Of a stretch of 64,000 nt of DNA, positions 31,188 through 40,025 are shown in pieces. The notes under the pieces were generated by a model that had not been told where the DNA came from, made no database searches, and saw nothing but the letters and a program-made list of their open reading frames with translations. The position numbers were made by a program, and so were the translations under genes. Location of the stretch: positions 1 to 64,000 of the forward strand of contig NZ_JAAVLW010000005.1 of assembly GCF_013114835.1 (NCBI RefSeq), given 5' to 3'. Origin of the DNA: Bradyrhizobium archetypum (lineage in GTDB: Bacteria; Pseudomonadota; Alphaproteobacteria; Rhizobiales; Xanthobacteraceae). Each line of letters starts with the position of its first letter. The first letter of the stretch is position 1.

Positions 31188-31509
31188 TGCACACCCCTCC
31201 TTGAGCCCCTAACGCGTCACGTTCTGATTCTTTTACGATGCCTGGAAAGCGGAGCGAGCGAAAGAAGCCGCTCGTTCGTAATAGACGCCGCTTGGCGACG
31301 CCGGGCCGCTCACACGGTTTTGCCGCTTTATCCCGGCATGGTGATTTCGGCACTCGAAAAAGCGCATCTTGGGACGGCTATGGCGCCATTAGCCCCCAGC
31401 CGCGCGCCAGAGCCGTTTCACCAGGCGCCCCACGACCCAACACGGCCATTCACTGGAAGCGCAACCCGGCAGCGGCCCGGCGCCGCCTGGTGATGGCAAC
31501 TCCGCTCGC

Positions 31510-31592
31510 AAAAAAGGGCCGCCGGCGTTCGGCGGCCCAAGTCTTGGGAGGAACGCGCCGAGAAGCAAAGCGCCTCTTGAGCCCGTCACGAG
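31510..31592 (-). ncRNA. candidate small RNA ending in a strong terminator
   Basis: On the minus strand a perfect 9-bp stem GGGCCGCCG/CGGCGGCCC with a 5-base loop is followed by six Ts (31516-31511). Upstream lies GCGTTCCTCCCAAG, an unpaired segment with an anti-Shine-Dalgarno CCTCCC, and before it an imperfect hairpin GAGGCGC-TTT-GCTTCTC. No ribosome-binding site or convincing protein frame precedes it. The arrangement fits a riboregulator that binds ribosome-binding sites; expression is unproven. Confidence 0.45.
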
Positions 31593-31842
31593 TAAGAATG
31601 GCAGGAGATTGTTTCCGGCCGTCTTCACTCAAAAGGAAAATGGCTGCGGGATCGCTTCTTCGGAACCGAGGCAGTGAAGTCAGTTCACGGGATTGAGAGG
31701 CCCCGCGTTCGGCGATGCCGCCAATAACCCGCGGGCGCGGAGTTTAGCACCAGCGCTTTCGGCTTCGTCCCTGGGGTGACAACCGGAGAGGAGGGAGGCA
31801 TTCGCTGGACCACATAGGACATACGGTAGATCGAGCGATTCA

Positions 31843-31871
31843 GCTACCGCTTGCTACCATGTTTGCTACCC
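31843..31871 (-). repeat. GGTAGC cluster, left
   Basis: Minus strand carries three GGTAGC motifs in 29 bases, beginning GGGTAGCAAACATGG and ending AAGCGGTAGC. A shorter version lies at 36008-36025, on the other side of the integrase and tRNA-Ser. Between 31700 and 32191 nothing else could be supported. Confidence 0.45.
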
Positions 31872-32191
31872 AACCGGTTGGGACGAGTTGTGATAAGCCT
31901 ACATTGGACAGCGCTTAGCCGTCGGATTGTTCAGATAGATCAAGGCCAAGTGGGATTGGCTGGTACTGGCCAGGATGAGGCTGCTAGAACTGCAAAACCG
32001 TTTAAATTGAGGATCCTATTCAGAGCTACCGGAAGCAAGGCCCCTCAAGCGCGGTGGCCGTGGCTAACGACCGTAGTTTTGTTGACCGTGATGGGCGATT
32101 TTTCCGATATCGCAGGGCTTTCCTCACCATTTATGGAGGAGGGCGGCTCCGCCTCGGGATCTTTAGATATGCGACCGGGCGACTCCAGCGA

Positions 32192-32734
32192 CTACGTTCC
32201 GGGGAGCTTTTCCATGGAGGCCTGAATCTCTCTCACCGACCTATCGGACAGCCCGATTGCCTTACATTGCTCAATCAATGCGTCCTCGAGTTCTTTATCA
32301 GTCATCCGCGCGAATGCTCCGGACGCGCCAATCTCGTGCTTTTGGACCAGCAATCCGGCGATGTGAGCTGCCGCCTTTAGCCCGTTTATAGCTGCGTCCA
32401 AATTGGATTTGAACACTCCGAGGTGATTGCCCTTGCGGTCGTAGACAGGAAGCCCGCGGATCGAAAGATCGATCACATGCTTTAGCCGCACAATAATCCA
32501 TTCTTCGGTTAGCCCGGCGCGTTGTATCCCTAGCCCCCTAGCCCTGGCTTCACCTGCGGCACGCTCTTCAATGATTTCCTCGACACGAGCCTCAATTATA
32601 GGACTTCTGCAAAGCCTGTTTGCGTTGGCCGGTTTATAGATGTAGCCGCCGGCTCGATAGGCATCGGCCTGACTCTTACCTGCAGCTAGAGCTTGAGCGA
32701 CGATCTCATACTTAGGTTTGGACAGTGCTGGCAT
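32192..32734 (-). CDS. phage terminase small-subunit-like protein
   Basis: The 180-residue protein opens MPALSKPKYEIVAQALAAGK, then SQADAYRAGGY and NANRLCRSPIIEARVEEIIE, the helix-turn-helix pattern of terminase small subunits (DNA recognition for packaging). A central ERAAGEARARGLGI linker leads to a helical domain with a C-terminal KELEDALIEQC. There is no large subunit nearby, so it is a stranded prophage gene or has been retained for another role. Confidence 0.75.
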   Translation of the reverse strand: MPALSKPKYEIVAQALAAGKSQADAYRAGGYIYKPANANRLCRSPIIEARVEEIIEERAAGEARARGLGIQRAGLTEEWIIVRLKHVIDLSIRGLPVYDRKGNHLGVFKSNLDAAINGLKAAAHIAGLLVQKHEIGASGAFARMTDKELEDALIEQCKAIGLSDRSVREIQASMEKLPGT

Positions 32735-33422
32735 ACGGTGCGCTCAAACGTTACTACACATCAATCCTTATCACGAAGATATCCAGAGCGCGAACTCGAG
32801 GGGGAGAGGGAGGTGCACTTATGGCCTCGCCAGTCCAACGCGTTCAGTTTCATAATGTCGGTGGTTTAAGCGCCGTGTCGGCTCTCTCAGGCCAAATTGC
32901 AGCTTTAACCCAAGGCTTCGCCCTTTCTCCCCACGGTCTGAGCTATCGCCCTTACCGCAGCTGCTGACCAAGCAGAGTCTGCCTGTAGACAGACCGGATA
33001 CTCGTTTCCCTTTGCCATCGCAGGCCCGCCACGTTGTCCCCGTGCCGGCTCCGAGAGCTTTTTTCGGCGCTCTCACATCGGGACCGAACGGGAGGTCATC
33101 CCGCTGCCGATATCCGATGCCCTCGACCGTTCCGCGGGTTGCGCGGTACCGTATGGGTCAGGTCCCTATGGGCCACGGGATACCTGTTTGATTCCGTTCC
33201 GGACTGGCCGGTCTAGCGCTGGCACGCTGCCGCTTTGAGGTGCGGCGCCTTGCGGTCATTCATCGTCGGCAATCGAGAAACCTCAATTCACCGGCAACGG
33301 GATCATGGCCGATCTCGACCCGTCGCTATTCTCGCGTCGACGCTGGGTGAGGCGTTGATGGTGGTGGGACATCCGAGCACCATCCATCAGAGCGCGCTCA
33401 CCATAGACGACGCGGTCGTAGG
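32735..33422. other. stretch without a supportable gene
   Basis: About 690 bases hold only overlapping frames with poor composition on both strands. A short hairpin GTCTG-CCTGTAGA-CAGAC lies near 32980. The region is probably decayed phage DNA. Confidence 0.4.
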
Positions 33423-33956
33423 TCAGCGCGAACCTGCCGGAGGCGCACCTGCTCTGGTGCTGGCGTGTCGTATTGTTTCCTCGAGCTGCCAATGTGCTGC
33501 GATGGCCTCGGGGTTATGCGGGGCTCCTACAGCCTCACATCTTTGCTCAGGCAGGCCAGATACACCGGTGCCACTCGGACGCGCCGTAGAGCTCGCCATA
33601 GGCCTTGGACTGGCCTTGCGGCGGACGAAGCGCATACCCATGACGTCTAGAGCAGCCGCAACGCCGATTGAGGATCTAAGAGTCACCACCGATGAGTTGC
33701 TGGCGTGGACCATGGCGATCATGTTGGACGATCCAAATCCGCGACTTAGTAAAACGCGAGAAGCGTCCAATGAGGGTCGCCGAGACACACAAAGAACTTC
33801 ATCGTCCCCAGAACGGCGAGCCTCGAACTGACCGTGTCGGCGACGAGCCCAAGGATCAAGAGCCGGAGTGACCACGATCCATAGTTCGCTCAATTCGTGT
33901 CGCCCGTGTTGAAAACAAGGAACCCATGCATGGTTGGCGGCGGAGACAATGCTCAT
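33423..33956 (-). CDS. hypothetical protein of the integrase module, 177 aa
   Basis: Start at 33956 (MSIVSAANHAWVPCFQHGRH). The middle reads DDEVLCVSRRPSLDASRVLL and VVTLRSSIGVAAALDV, a pattern I recall from short proteins encoded next to rhizobial integrases (L-C-x-S-R-x-P, D-A-A/S-R-x-L, then LRARIGVAA). The C-terminal 70 residues are low-complexity. It follows the excisionase-like gene by 39 bases on the same strand. Function unknown. Confidence 0.5.
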   Translation of the reverse strand: MSIVSAANHAWVPCFQHGRHELSELWIVVTPALDPWARRRHGQFEARRSGDDEVLCVSRRPSLDASRVLLSRGFGSSNMIAMVHASNSSVVTLRSSIGVAAALDVMGMRFVRRKASPRPMASSTARPSGTGVSGLPEQRCEAVGAPHNPEAIAAHWQLEETIRHASTRAGAPPAGSR

Positions 33957-33995
33957 GGCTTCGTCTCCACGCGCGGGAGGTTCCGGAGCCACTCT

Positions 33996-34208
33996 TCAGC
34001 GATAAGTAATGATGGTCCGCTTGCCGATCTTCCGCGCGCGAAGTCGACCTAGTTTGATCTGCTCGTACACTGTCGTTCGACCAATGCCGAAGTACTGGCA
34101 AAACTGACCAATGCTCCAAGCTCGGTGTTGATCGCGGAGCCCTTGCTCTGGTTCCGACACCTTATGTTTTTGGCTTACAGGTTCTGGAATCTTGTCGAGA
34201 ATAGCCAC
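33996..34208 (-). CDS. excisionase-like helix-turn-helix protein, 70 aa
   Basis: GTG start. The C-terminal 45 residues, WSIGQFCQYFGIGRTTVYEQ followed by IKLGRLRARKIGKRTII, are a MerR/AlpA-type winged helix as in phage excisionases and P4 Alp regulators. Placement between cargo and the integrase gene, all on the same strand, supports a role in excision or integrase control. Confidence 0.8.
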   Translation of the reverse strand: MAILDKIPEPVSQKHKVSEPEQGLRDQHRAWSIGQFCQYFGIGRTTVYEQIKLGRLRARKIGKRTIITYR

Positions 34209-34405
34209 TTTGCGCCTCCAGGTGAGGCGGTTTCAATATCTCGGCTCGATTGCTCGCCGTGCGAGATCTGGCAAAGCAAACCTAGCCGGTCAATGACGAC
34301 CGCCGTGGGTTGCTCCACCTTTTCTCGGCGCGAGAAATAGGATGGTGGGTCAGATGCGACGACCGCGGCGCGCGATCCAAGTTCACGAATGCTTACGCGA
34401 ACCAT
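34175..34405 (-). CDS. possible small Phd-like protein
   Basis: Frame starting MVRVSIRELGSRAAVVASDP, then QPTAVVIDRLGLL. The VSIREL opening and later AVVIDR are reminiscent of Phd/YefM antitoxins, which bind a toxin and their own promoter. It overlaps the excisionase start by 34 bases and has no clear ribosome-binding site. It may be a chance frame. Confidence 0.28.
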   Translation of the reverse strand: MVRVSIRELGSRAAVVASDPPSYFSRREKVEQPTAVVIDRLGLLCQISHGEQSSRDIETASPGGAKWLFSTRFQNL

Positions 34406-34487
34406 CTGACACCACGACTTATAGATCATGGCGAACGAAAAGGAAAGAGGACGTACGCGGGCGTCCACCCAATGCTTGCTCAACTCG

Positions 34488-35699
34488 TTACGCCGCGTCC
34501 CGTGCTGTCACATTCGCTTGATTGCTGAATAGATGGTTTGCCCAGTCGCTCATCAGCGCGCGACGCTTTTCGAGTTTTTCGCCGCGTTGATAGGCGGCTG
34601 TGGTCTCGTCCTTATACTTATGCGCAAGGGCAGCTTCACGCACGCCGTCGGGGTATTCAGTGCATTCCTCTACCCAGGTAGCAAATTTCGCGCGGAAGCC
34701 ATGCACCGTGACATGGCGGCGGTTCATACGCTTGAGAACCGCAAGCATCGCCATATCGGAGAAGGGTCCGCCATCGCTGGCCGGGAAGATGAAATCGCTC
34801 TGGCTGCCGTTTCGCATATCGTTCAGTACTGCCACTGCAGGTCCGGAAAGTGGCACGCTGTGGTCTTCGCCCATCTTCATTCGCGTGCCTGGAACGCGCC
34901 AGATAGCTCGGGGGGCGTCGATCTCTGACCACCGGGCCCCGAGCACCTCGTTGGTGCGAGCTATCGTAAGGATCAGGAACTGCAAGGCCGCGGCCGCAGT
35001 CCCAGCTGCCTGCATCAATTCCGCCATAAACTGCGCCGCCTCGGCGTACGGAAGAGCAGGATGATGCCTTTGCGTACGCTTAGGACGCTTAGGCAGCTTT
35101 TCCCGAAGTTGCCTTGTTAATTCAGCAGGATTTCGGAATTCACTGTCATCAATATCGACGTTCTTCGCGATAACGGTCTCTATCCGTCCGCGAACTCGGT
35201 TCGCCGTTTCCGCCTTTTCGACCCAGATCGGCTGAAGCAGTTGAAAAATGTGGCTCGGCCTGATGTCGCCAATCAAGAGATGGCCGATCGTCGGGTAGGC
35301 GTACCGCTGCAGCGACGAGGGCCATTGGGCGCGGTGCTTCTTGCTCCACTTTCCCCAGTTCTCCTCAATATACTTCTCGGCGCACTGTTTGAACGTCGGA
35401 AGGTCGGCCACCGCAGCCGCTGCCTTCGCCTCTTCACGTGCCGATCGCTTCGCCTGAACGATGTCGACACCAGCGCGCACCTTTTGTCGAGCTGCATCGC
35501 GCTTGATCCGGGCCTCTTTCAGCGAAACGTCGTTTAACGAGCCAAGCCCGTGCCAACGCTCTTTCCCCCGGACCCAGTATCGGTACGACCAGTTTCGGGA
35601 TTTCGCGCCAGCGACGACCAAGTAGAGACCATCGCCGTCAGGGTATTTACCTGGCGTGACCTGACGAGCGACTTCCAGCGGATTCAGCCTTCCAGCCAT
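34488..35699 (-). CDS. P4-type tyrosine recombinase / island integrase
   Basis: The 403-residue protein has a DUF4102 arm-binding domain at residues 10-90 (PDGDGLYLVV, WHGLGSLNDVSLKEAR), a core-binding domain about 100-200, and a catalytic domain with R248 (ARTNEVLG), H333 and R336 (HGFRAKFATW), H360 (ALAHK) and Y370 (AYQRG), the full R-H-R-H-Y set. Its start lies 160 bases from the 3' end of tRNA-Ser, the usual place for P4-type integrases that insert into tRNA genes. It reads away from the tRNA, so the island extends to the left. Confidence 0.93.
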   Translation of the reverse strand: MAGRLNPLEVARQVTPGKYPDGDGLYLVVAGAKSRNWSYRYWVRGKERWHGLGSLNDVSLKEARIKRDAARQKVRAGVDIVQAKRSAREEAKAAAAVADLPTFKQCAEKYIEENWGKWSKKHRAQWPSSLQRYAYPTIGHLLIGDIRPSHIFQLLQPIWVEKAETANRVRGRIETVIAKNVDIDDSEFRNPAELTRQLREKLPKRPKRTQRHHPALPYAEAAQFMAELMQAAGTAAAALQFLILTIARTNEVLGARWSEIDAPRAIWRVPGTRMKMGEDHSVPLSGPAVAVLNDMRNGSQSDFIFPASDGGPFSDMAMLAVLKRMNRRHVTVHGFRAKFATWVEECTEYPDGVREAALAHKYKDETTAAYQRGEKLEKRRALMSDWANHLFSNQANVTARDAA

Positions 35700-35860
35700 T
35701 GCTCTCTCCGACGAAATCGTCCGCCAAACTCACGGAAAAAACCACGAACAGCACGGTCAATTCTGGCGAACGTCGGTGAACTAGTAAAGGCACCAAGCCA
35801 GGCAACATGCTGTTTTTATTGAGTCTTCCGAACAGTGGCGAACGTGGGAGAACAGTGTAG

Positions 35861-35950
35861 TGGCGGAAGGGGTGGGATTCGAACCCACGGTACCCTTGCA
35901 GGCACGCCGGTTTTCAAGACCGGTGCCTTAAACCACTCGGCCACCCTTCC
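35861..35950 (-). tRNA. tRNA-Ser(UGA)
   Basis: Minus strand starts GGAAGGGTGGCCGAGTGG, has anticodon loop CTTGAAA (anticodon TGA), a long variable arm as in class II tRNAs, the T-arm GTTCGAATCCC and a 3' end CTTCC-G-CCA encoded in the DNA. Length 90 with CCA. The 3' end faces the integrase, so it is the probable attachment gene of the island. Confidence 0.95.
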
Positions 35951-36007
35951 AAGACCTTGAGATCGTTATCGTTCTTATATCGCGGCAGAGAACGAACCTA
36001 GCACGAT

Positions 36008-36025
36008 GCTACCGCTTTGCTACCC
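36008..36025 (-). repeat. GGTAGC cluster, right
   Basis: Minus strand GGGTAGCAAAGCGGTAGC. It equals the left cluster at 31843-31871 with an 11-base internal piece containing one GGTAGC removed. Confidence 0.45.
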
Positions 36026-36147
36026 TTTTCTCGGGCGACCCTGAGGCCAGCGCACAATCACCACATCTGCCACGCGCATGTCCAGCAACTCTTTCGGAGC
36101 TTGCGCTGTTGTAGGCTCGTGGAGCACTCTGGCTCCTTGAGGGTCCC

Positions 36148-36360
36148 ATGACGCGCGGCTTGCCAATCCTGCTGCTTGGCGCGACCTGCCTTGCAGGCTG
36201 TGCGAGCAGTGGCAGCAATCCGGTTGCCGACATGCCGAGCTGGCTGGGCGGGCTGCCGGCCGATGCGCCCCCGAGGCCCGGGACGCCAGCCTACGACGCG
36301 TGGCAAGCCGAGCGAGCGAAGGAAGCCGCTCGCCCGAAGGTCAAGGATGCCGCTCGTTGA
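36148..36360 (+). CDS. small lipoprotein, 70 aa
   Basis: MTRGLPILLLGATCLAGCAS gives a lipobox LAGC with Cys18. The short mature part contains MPSWLGGLPADAPPRPGTPA and a helical Lys/Glu/Ala end. I recall it as a conserved Bradyrhizobium lipoprotein of unknown role. High GC as in the core genome. Confidence 0.75.
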   Translation: MTRGLPILLLGATCLAGCASSGSNPVADMPSWLGGLPADAPPRPGTPAYDAWQAERAKEAARPKVKDAAR

Positions 36361-36476
36361 CAATCGGGATGGCGGCCCCGTTTCCCTGTTTTGAGCGCGC
36401 GCCCAATTCTGCCAAGAATCAGCCCCAGCCTGATTAGACCATTCCGGGGGGTGACCCCTGGTGGTAGGCCCGGCGC

Positions 36477-36968
36477 GTGTCGTCCGGAACCGTCGTGCGT
36501 CGGGCCGCCCTGACGAGAGTGCAAGCAGTGAAGCGCCAGATCTTGTTCCTCTGTACCGGCAACTACTACCGAAGCCGTTACGCGGAAGTCCTGTTCAATT
36601 CCCGCGCCAGAAAAGTGGGATTGGCCTGGCGGGCATTTTCGCGAGGATTGGCGGAGAAAGGCTCGCCCGAGAATGTCGGGCCTATTTCGCCGATTGCCCT
36701 GCAGGCTTTATTGGCGAGAAACATCGAGCTGGAGGGACACGATCGGCTCCCAATCTCGTGTTCAGCCGCCGATTTCGAGATGGCGGACCTCATCATCGCA
36801 CTGAAAGATGACGAGCATCGACCAATGGTCGGGCGGCGCTTCCCCGAGATACGTTCGAGAGTAGAATATTGGGAAGTCGACGATGTCGCGGTTGCCGAGC
36901 CAGCAACTGCACTGGCGCTGATCGACGAACGGGTTGATGGCCTGCTTGCACAATTGCGAAGCTCTTGA
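36477..36968 (+). CDS. low-molecular-weight protein-tyrosine-phosphatase-like protein
   Basis: Contains ILFLCTGNYYRSRYAEVLFN, which fits the C-x-G-N-x-x-R-S active-site loop, here preceded by Cys in LCTGN. The family's second acidic motif (D-P near the C-terminus) is not clear; the C-terminal region has EYWEVDDVA. A GTG at 36528 (about residue 18) may be the true start, giving 146 residues. It could be a phosphatase or an arsenate-reductase-like protein. Confidence 0.78.
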   Translation: MSSGTVVRRAALTRVQAVKRQILFLCTGNYYRSRYAEVLFNSRARKVGLAWRAFSRGLAEKGSPENVGPISPIALQALLARNIELEGHDRLPISCSAADFEMADLIIALKDDEHRPMVGRRFPEIRSRVEYWEVDDVAVAEPATALALIDERVDGLLAQLRSS

Positions 36969-37039
36969 TTGCACCGCATCGAACCTTCTTTGGGCACTCT
37001 TTAATAGACCGTCTCGATATTAAGCGAGATGGCCATTCC

Positions 37040-37083
37040 AGAATTTGAAGATCGGTGCTTCAAACCGCTGGGCAACTCTTCAG
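37040..37083 (-). pseudogene. decayed 5' half of a tRNA-Ser
   Basis: Minus strand TGAAGAGTTGCCCAGCGG, then TTTGAAGCACCGATCTTCAA aligns without gaps to the first 44 bases of the tRNA-Ser(UGA) at 35861-35950 with about 32 matches, including the D-arm and most of the anticodon stem. It lacks the 3' half. It probably marks an older integration or rearrangement near the tRNA. Confidence 0.5.
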
Positions 37084-37238
37084 TGCCTTCACGTGCACAC
37101 TGTATGGAGCACTTCATACGTGCCACGAACGCGCGGCGATGGCCTTGGTCGCAATGGGCCGGCGAGGTCGGTAGTTGCTGGTCTTGGCCGGCATGCGCTT
37201 ATCCCGGCGCGGTCGCCGCAATTGGTCGGGCGCTTGGA

Positions 37239-37337
37239 TTAGCCGAACGCCACCGCCAGCAGGCTCGAGCACAGCAGCACGAAGCTTGCCGTGGTCAGAG
37301 CGAGAAATCCGTTTGAGACCATGTCGTGGTTGCGCAT
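37239..37337 (-). CDS. 32-residue membrane microprotein
   Basis: Start MRNHDMVSNGFLALTTASFV at 37337 and end VLLCSSLLAVAFG before TAA at 37239-37241: one membrane helix. GGTAGGTG lies 5-8 bases upstream. It is too short for routine gene calling; conserved short membrane proteins of this type occur in Bradyrhizobium. Confidence 0.4.
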   Translation of the reverse strand: MRNHDMVSNGFLALTTASFVLLCSSLLAVAFG

Positions 37338-37457
37338 GAGACACCTACCACATCCGATGCTCGTCCGAATTTATTAAAGCTTTCCGAATCCTGCACGGAG
37401 CCGGACGGGCCATAGATCCGAAGTCGGGCGGTCCCCAAACCGCCAGACGTTCAAGCC

Positions 37458-37547
37458 TCAAGCCCTATAACGATAGCCTTCAAATGCGTGGGCCAAGAAA
37501 ATGCCTGCACTCACCAAACCCATCACTGCTGTAACCGTCTCGATCAT
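37458..37547 (-). CDS. 29-residue membrane microprotein
   Basis: Start at 37547 (MIETVTAVMGLVSAGIFLAH), after AAGGAT at good spacing, ending AFEGYRYRA. One membrane helix with an aromatic/basic tail. I recall the same 29-residue form in Bradyrhizobium. Role unknown. Confidence 0.5.
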   Translation of the reverse strand: MIETVTAVMGLVSAGIFLAHAFEGYRYRA

Positions 37548-37893
37548 CGCACAAATCCTTATGCGCCCCTGCAACGCACAGAACGACTGCAGCGTTGCAC
37601 AGTCAAAAAGATTCACCGGCAGGATTCGCAGATCGGCCGTGAGTGATGATTTGATGCAACAGATTGTTTGAAAGCGGCACAGAAAGGCTACGACGAAGGG
37701 CGCATACATCGTGAATCGAGACGTTTTCGCCGGTCAGTCGACGAGTGCAGAAAGCAACCATTCATTCACCATGCCGGGCCAGACCCCATTTCCGCCGTGT
37801 TCCGGTTGCGATATCTTCACGACGTGATGCGGAGGTGGGCCGCATCGTGGGGTAAGGCCGCAACGCTTCGACACAGGCAGTCGGCCGCTGAAA

Positions 37894-38832
37894 ATGGTAA
37901 TTGGGGTGATGGGGATTCGACGGCCAATAACGATCCTGCGGGCGGTTCGGGGTACAGTTGCCGTGGCAACATGCCTTGTCCTTGCCAATTGCGCTTCGTC
38001 CGACAAGTTCGCCAAACGCATCGATCCCAAATATGGCGTCTCCTCCAGCCCTCGTGTGGTGGCGTTCGGAGAGCCCGTTCCGAAGGGCGGGGGGACCTAT
38101 CGCGTCGGCAAGCCCTACACCGTCGCAGGCCGGATCTACGTACCGGAAGAGGACCCGAACTACCGCGCCGAGGGAATGGCCTCCTGGTACGGTGACGACT
38201 TCCATGGCCGGTTGACCGCCAATGGCGAGGTTTTTGACATGACCTCGCTGACCGCGGCCCACCCCACGCTGCCGATCCCGAGCTACGCCCGCGTCACCAA
38301 TGTCCGGAACGGCAAGTCGCTGATCGTTCGGGTTAACGACCGCGGCCCTTATCATGGCAATCGCCTCATCGACGTCTCGAACAAGGCCGCAGAACTGCTT
38401 GAATTCAAAGCAAATGGCGTCGCTCGTGTGCGGGTCGAATATGTCGGCCGGGCGCCGCTCGAGGGTTCCGACGACCGCCAGCTCCTGGCGACGCTCCGGA
38501 CCGGCGAGCCGGCGCCGTCCCCGTCTACAGTCCGGGTCGCCTCGGCCCGTCCGTTTGTTCCCGAAATGCCGTCGTCCGCGGGCCGGATCCGGGGCGAAAT
38601 TCCGCTGCCGGAGGGCCGGCCTTACAACCTCGGCAACACCTCGGCCGACTACGCCTCGATCAACGCGACCTCCGAAATGTCGGCCTCCAGCCGCTCGCGC
38701 GGCCGGGCGGCGGAGAACCTGCGCGCCGTATCTTACGAAAGCAATCCGAGCTATGCCGCTCCCGGCCCGGCTCACCTGCCGGTCGATCCGCGGGGGCCAA
38801 GCGAAGTCCTCAGTGGCCGCGGCCTATATTAG
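37894..38832 (+). CDS. rlpA: RlpA-like septal lipoprotein / lytic transglycosylase
   Basis: The 312-residue protein has a lipobox LANC (Cys33) and a double-psi beta-barrel at about residues 93-185 with GMASWYGDDFHGRLTANGE, the acid in VNDRGPYHGNRLIDVS and a conserved His in FHG. RlpA proteins cut naked glycan strands at the septum or stabilise it. The C-terminal 120 residues are Pro/Ser-rich without a SPOR domain, which is common in alphaproteobacteria. Start could also be at 37909. Confidence 0.9.
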   Translation: MVIGVMGIRRPITILRAVRGTVAVATCLVLANCASSDKFAKRIDPKYGVSSSPRVVAFGEPVPKGGGTYRVGKPYTVAGRIYVPEEDPNYRAEGMASWYGDDFHGRLTANGEVFDMTSLTAAHPTLPIPSYARVTNVRNGKSLIVRVNDRGPYHGNRLIDVSNKAAELLEFKANGVARVRVEYVGRAPLEGSDDRQLLATLRTGEPAPSPSTVRVASARPFVPEMPSSAGRIRGEIPLPEGRPYNLGNTSADYASINATSEMSASSRSRGRAAENLRAVSYESNPSYAAPGPAHLPVDPRGPSEVLSGRGLY

Positions 38833-38914
38833 GTAGCGTTTTCTAGCGAAAGCCTATCCCGGACTTATTCCGCGATTGTGCCCCGTTCGCGTCAAGAAAA
38901 CGCGTCAACTATAG

Positions 38915-39859
38915 CTACTCCTTCAGGAAGGCGAGCAGGGCGGCGTTGACCTCATCGGGCCGCTCCTGCTGAATCCAGTGGCCGGCCCCGGCGAGAATGA
39001 GCTTCTGCCGCAAGTTCAGCAGCACGCGGTCCATCTCTTTGACCTGCTTGGTGCCAATCAATCCGGTAATGACGCCATCCCTCGACCCCGCGATGAACAG
39101 GGAGGGCTGATGGATTTGCGCGCCCTGCCACGGCGCCGTCAGTTCCCAGTTGCGGTCGATGTTGCGATACCAGTTCAGCCCGCCGCGAAAGCCGGCCTCC
39201 TGATAGACGGCCGCGAAATAGGCGATGTCGGCCTCGGTCAACCAGTTCGGCAACGGCCGATTCGGAGCGGCCCCGGCGAGGAACCCCTGGCCCTCAAGAA
39301 CGAATTGATGGGCCGCCGGATCGGCGAGCCCGCGTCCGCCCAGCACGATCCGCATTGTCGCCGCGACATCGCGCTCAAGCTCAGCCTCTGCCACGCCGGG
39401 GGTCTGAAAATACTGCCAGTAAAAATTGGTAATGCCGTTTTTGCGCAGGGTTTCGAGCGGCAAGCCGCGTCCGCGGGAGGGCGGTGGAACGCTCAAGCCC
39501 GCAACCTTGGTGAAGATATCGGGCCGGAACATCGCCGCGTGCCAGGCGACCGGCGCGCCCCAATCATGGCCGACAATGACGGCCTGCTTTTGTCCCAGCG
39601 CATCCACCAGCGCGACCATGTCACCGACATTGTGAAAGAGGGTGTAGGCGCCGACGTCGGCCGGCGCGCTGGTCCGGCCAAACCCGCGCATGTCGGGGGC
39701 GACGACATGGAAACCGGCCTCCGCGATCGCGGGGATCTGGTGCCGCCAGGAGTAGGACAGTTCGGGCCAGCCGTGGCAGAGCAGCACCAGCGGACCCTCG
39801 CCCTGCTCAACAACAAAGAAGTCCAACCCGTTGGCGGAAATAGTGCGTGAGGATGGCAT
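38915..39859 (-). CDS. alpha/beta hydrolase, epoxide-hydrolase-like
   Basis: The 314-residue protein has the oxyanion motif HGWP (29-32), nucleophile elbow GHDWGA with Asp99, lid region with FYWQYFQTPG and WYRNIDRN (tyrosine of the lid), acid in AGSRDGV and His in GAGHWIQQERP. The Asp nucleophile and lid tyrosines point to an epoxide hydrolase rather than a dehalogenase. It is convergent with rlpA and divergent from the carboxypeptidase gene. Confidence 0.9.
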   Translation of the reverse strand: MPSSRTISANGLDFFVVEQGEGPLVLLCHGWPELSYSWRHQIPAIAEAGFHVVAPDMRGFGRTSAPADVGAYTLFHNVGDMVALVDALGQKQAVIVGHDWGAPVAWHAAMFRPDIFTKVAGLSVPPPSRGRGLPLETLRKNGITNFYWQYFQTPGVAEAELERDVAATMRIVLGGRGLADPAAHQFVLEGQGFLAGAAPNRPLPNWLTEADIAYFAAVYQEAGFRGGLNWYRNIDRNWELTAPWQGAQIHQPSLFIAGSRDGVITGLIGTKQVKEMDRVLLNLRQKLILAGAGHWIQQERPDEVNAALLAFLKE

Positions 39860-40025
39860 CGCGTTTCCGCCCCGTTTTTCGTATCTTGTGGGGAACTTGC
39901 AGCATCGCCACGATACGTTCCTTCACGCGCTGCCGCAATCCGGTCGACACGGCGCTAAATCCAAGAAACCTGTGTTGTTTGCGACACTTCCAACTGTTAG
40001 AACGCGCGGATTCAGGACATCGCCG

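Noticed and set aside
31238..31696. 152-codon plus-strand frame
   Set aside because: Runs antisense across the candidate small RNA terminator and is very rich in Arg, Ser and Ala without any recognisable pattern.
33235..33831. 198-codon plus-strand frame
   Set aside because: Overlaps the minus-strand gene at 33423-33956, whose sequence resembles a known small family; the plus frame has no such likeness.
1..35860. Second copy of the tRNA-Ser 3' end as distal attachment site
   Set aside because: No second match to the tRNA 3' segment was noticed to the left; the site may be degenerate or outside the window.
1..35860. Complete insertion sequence or transposase
   Set aside because: No DDE transposase motif or paired terminal inverted repeats were found; the only recombinase is the P4-type integrase.
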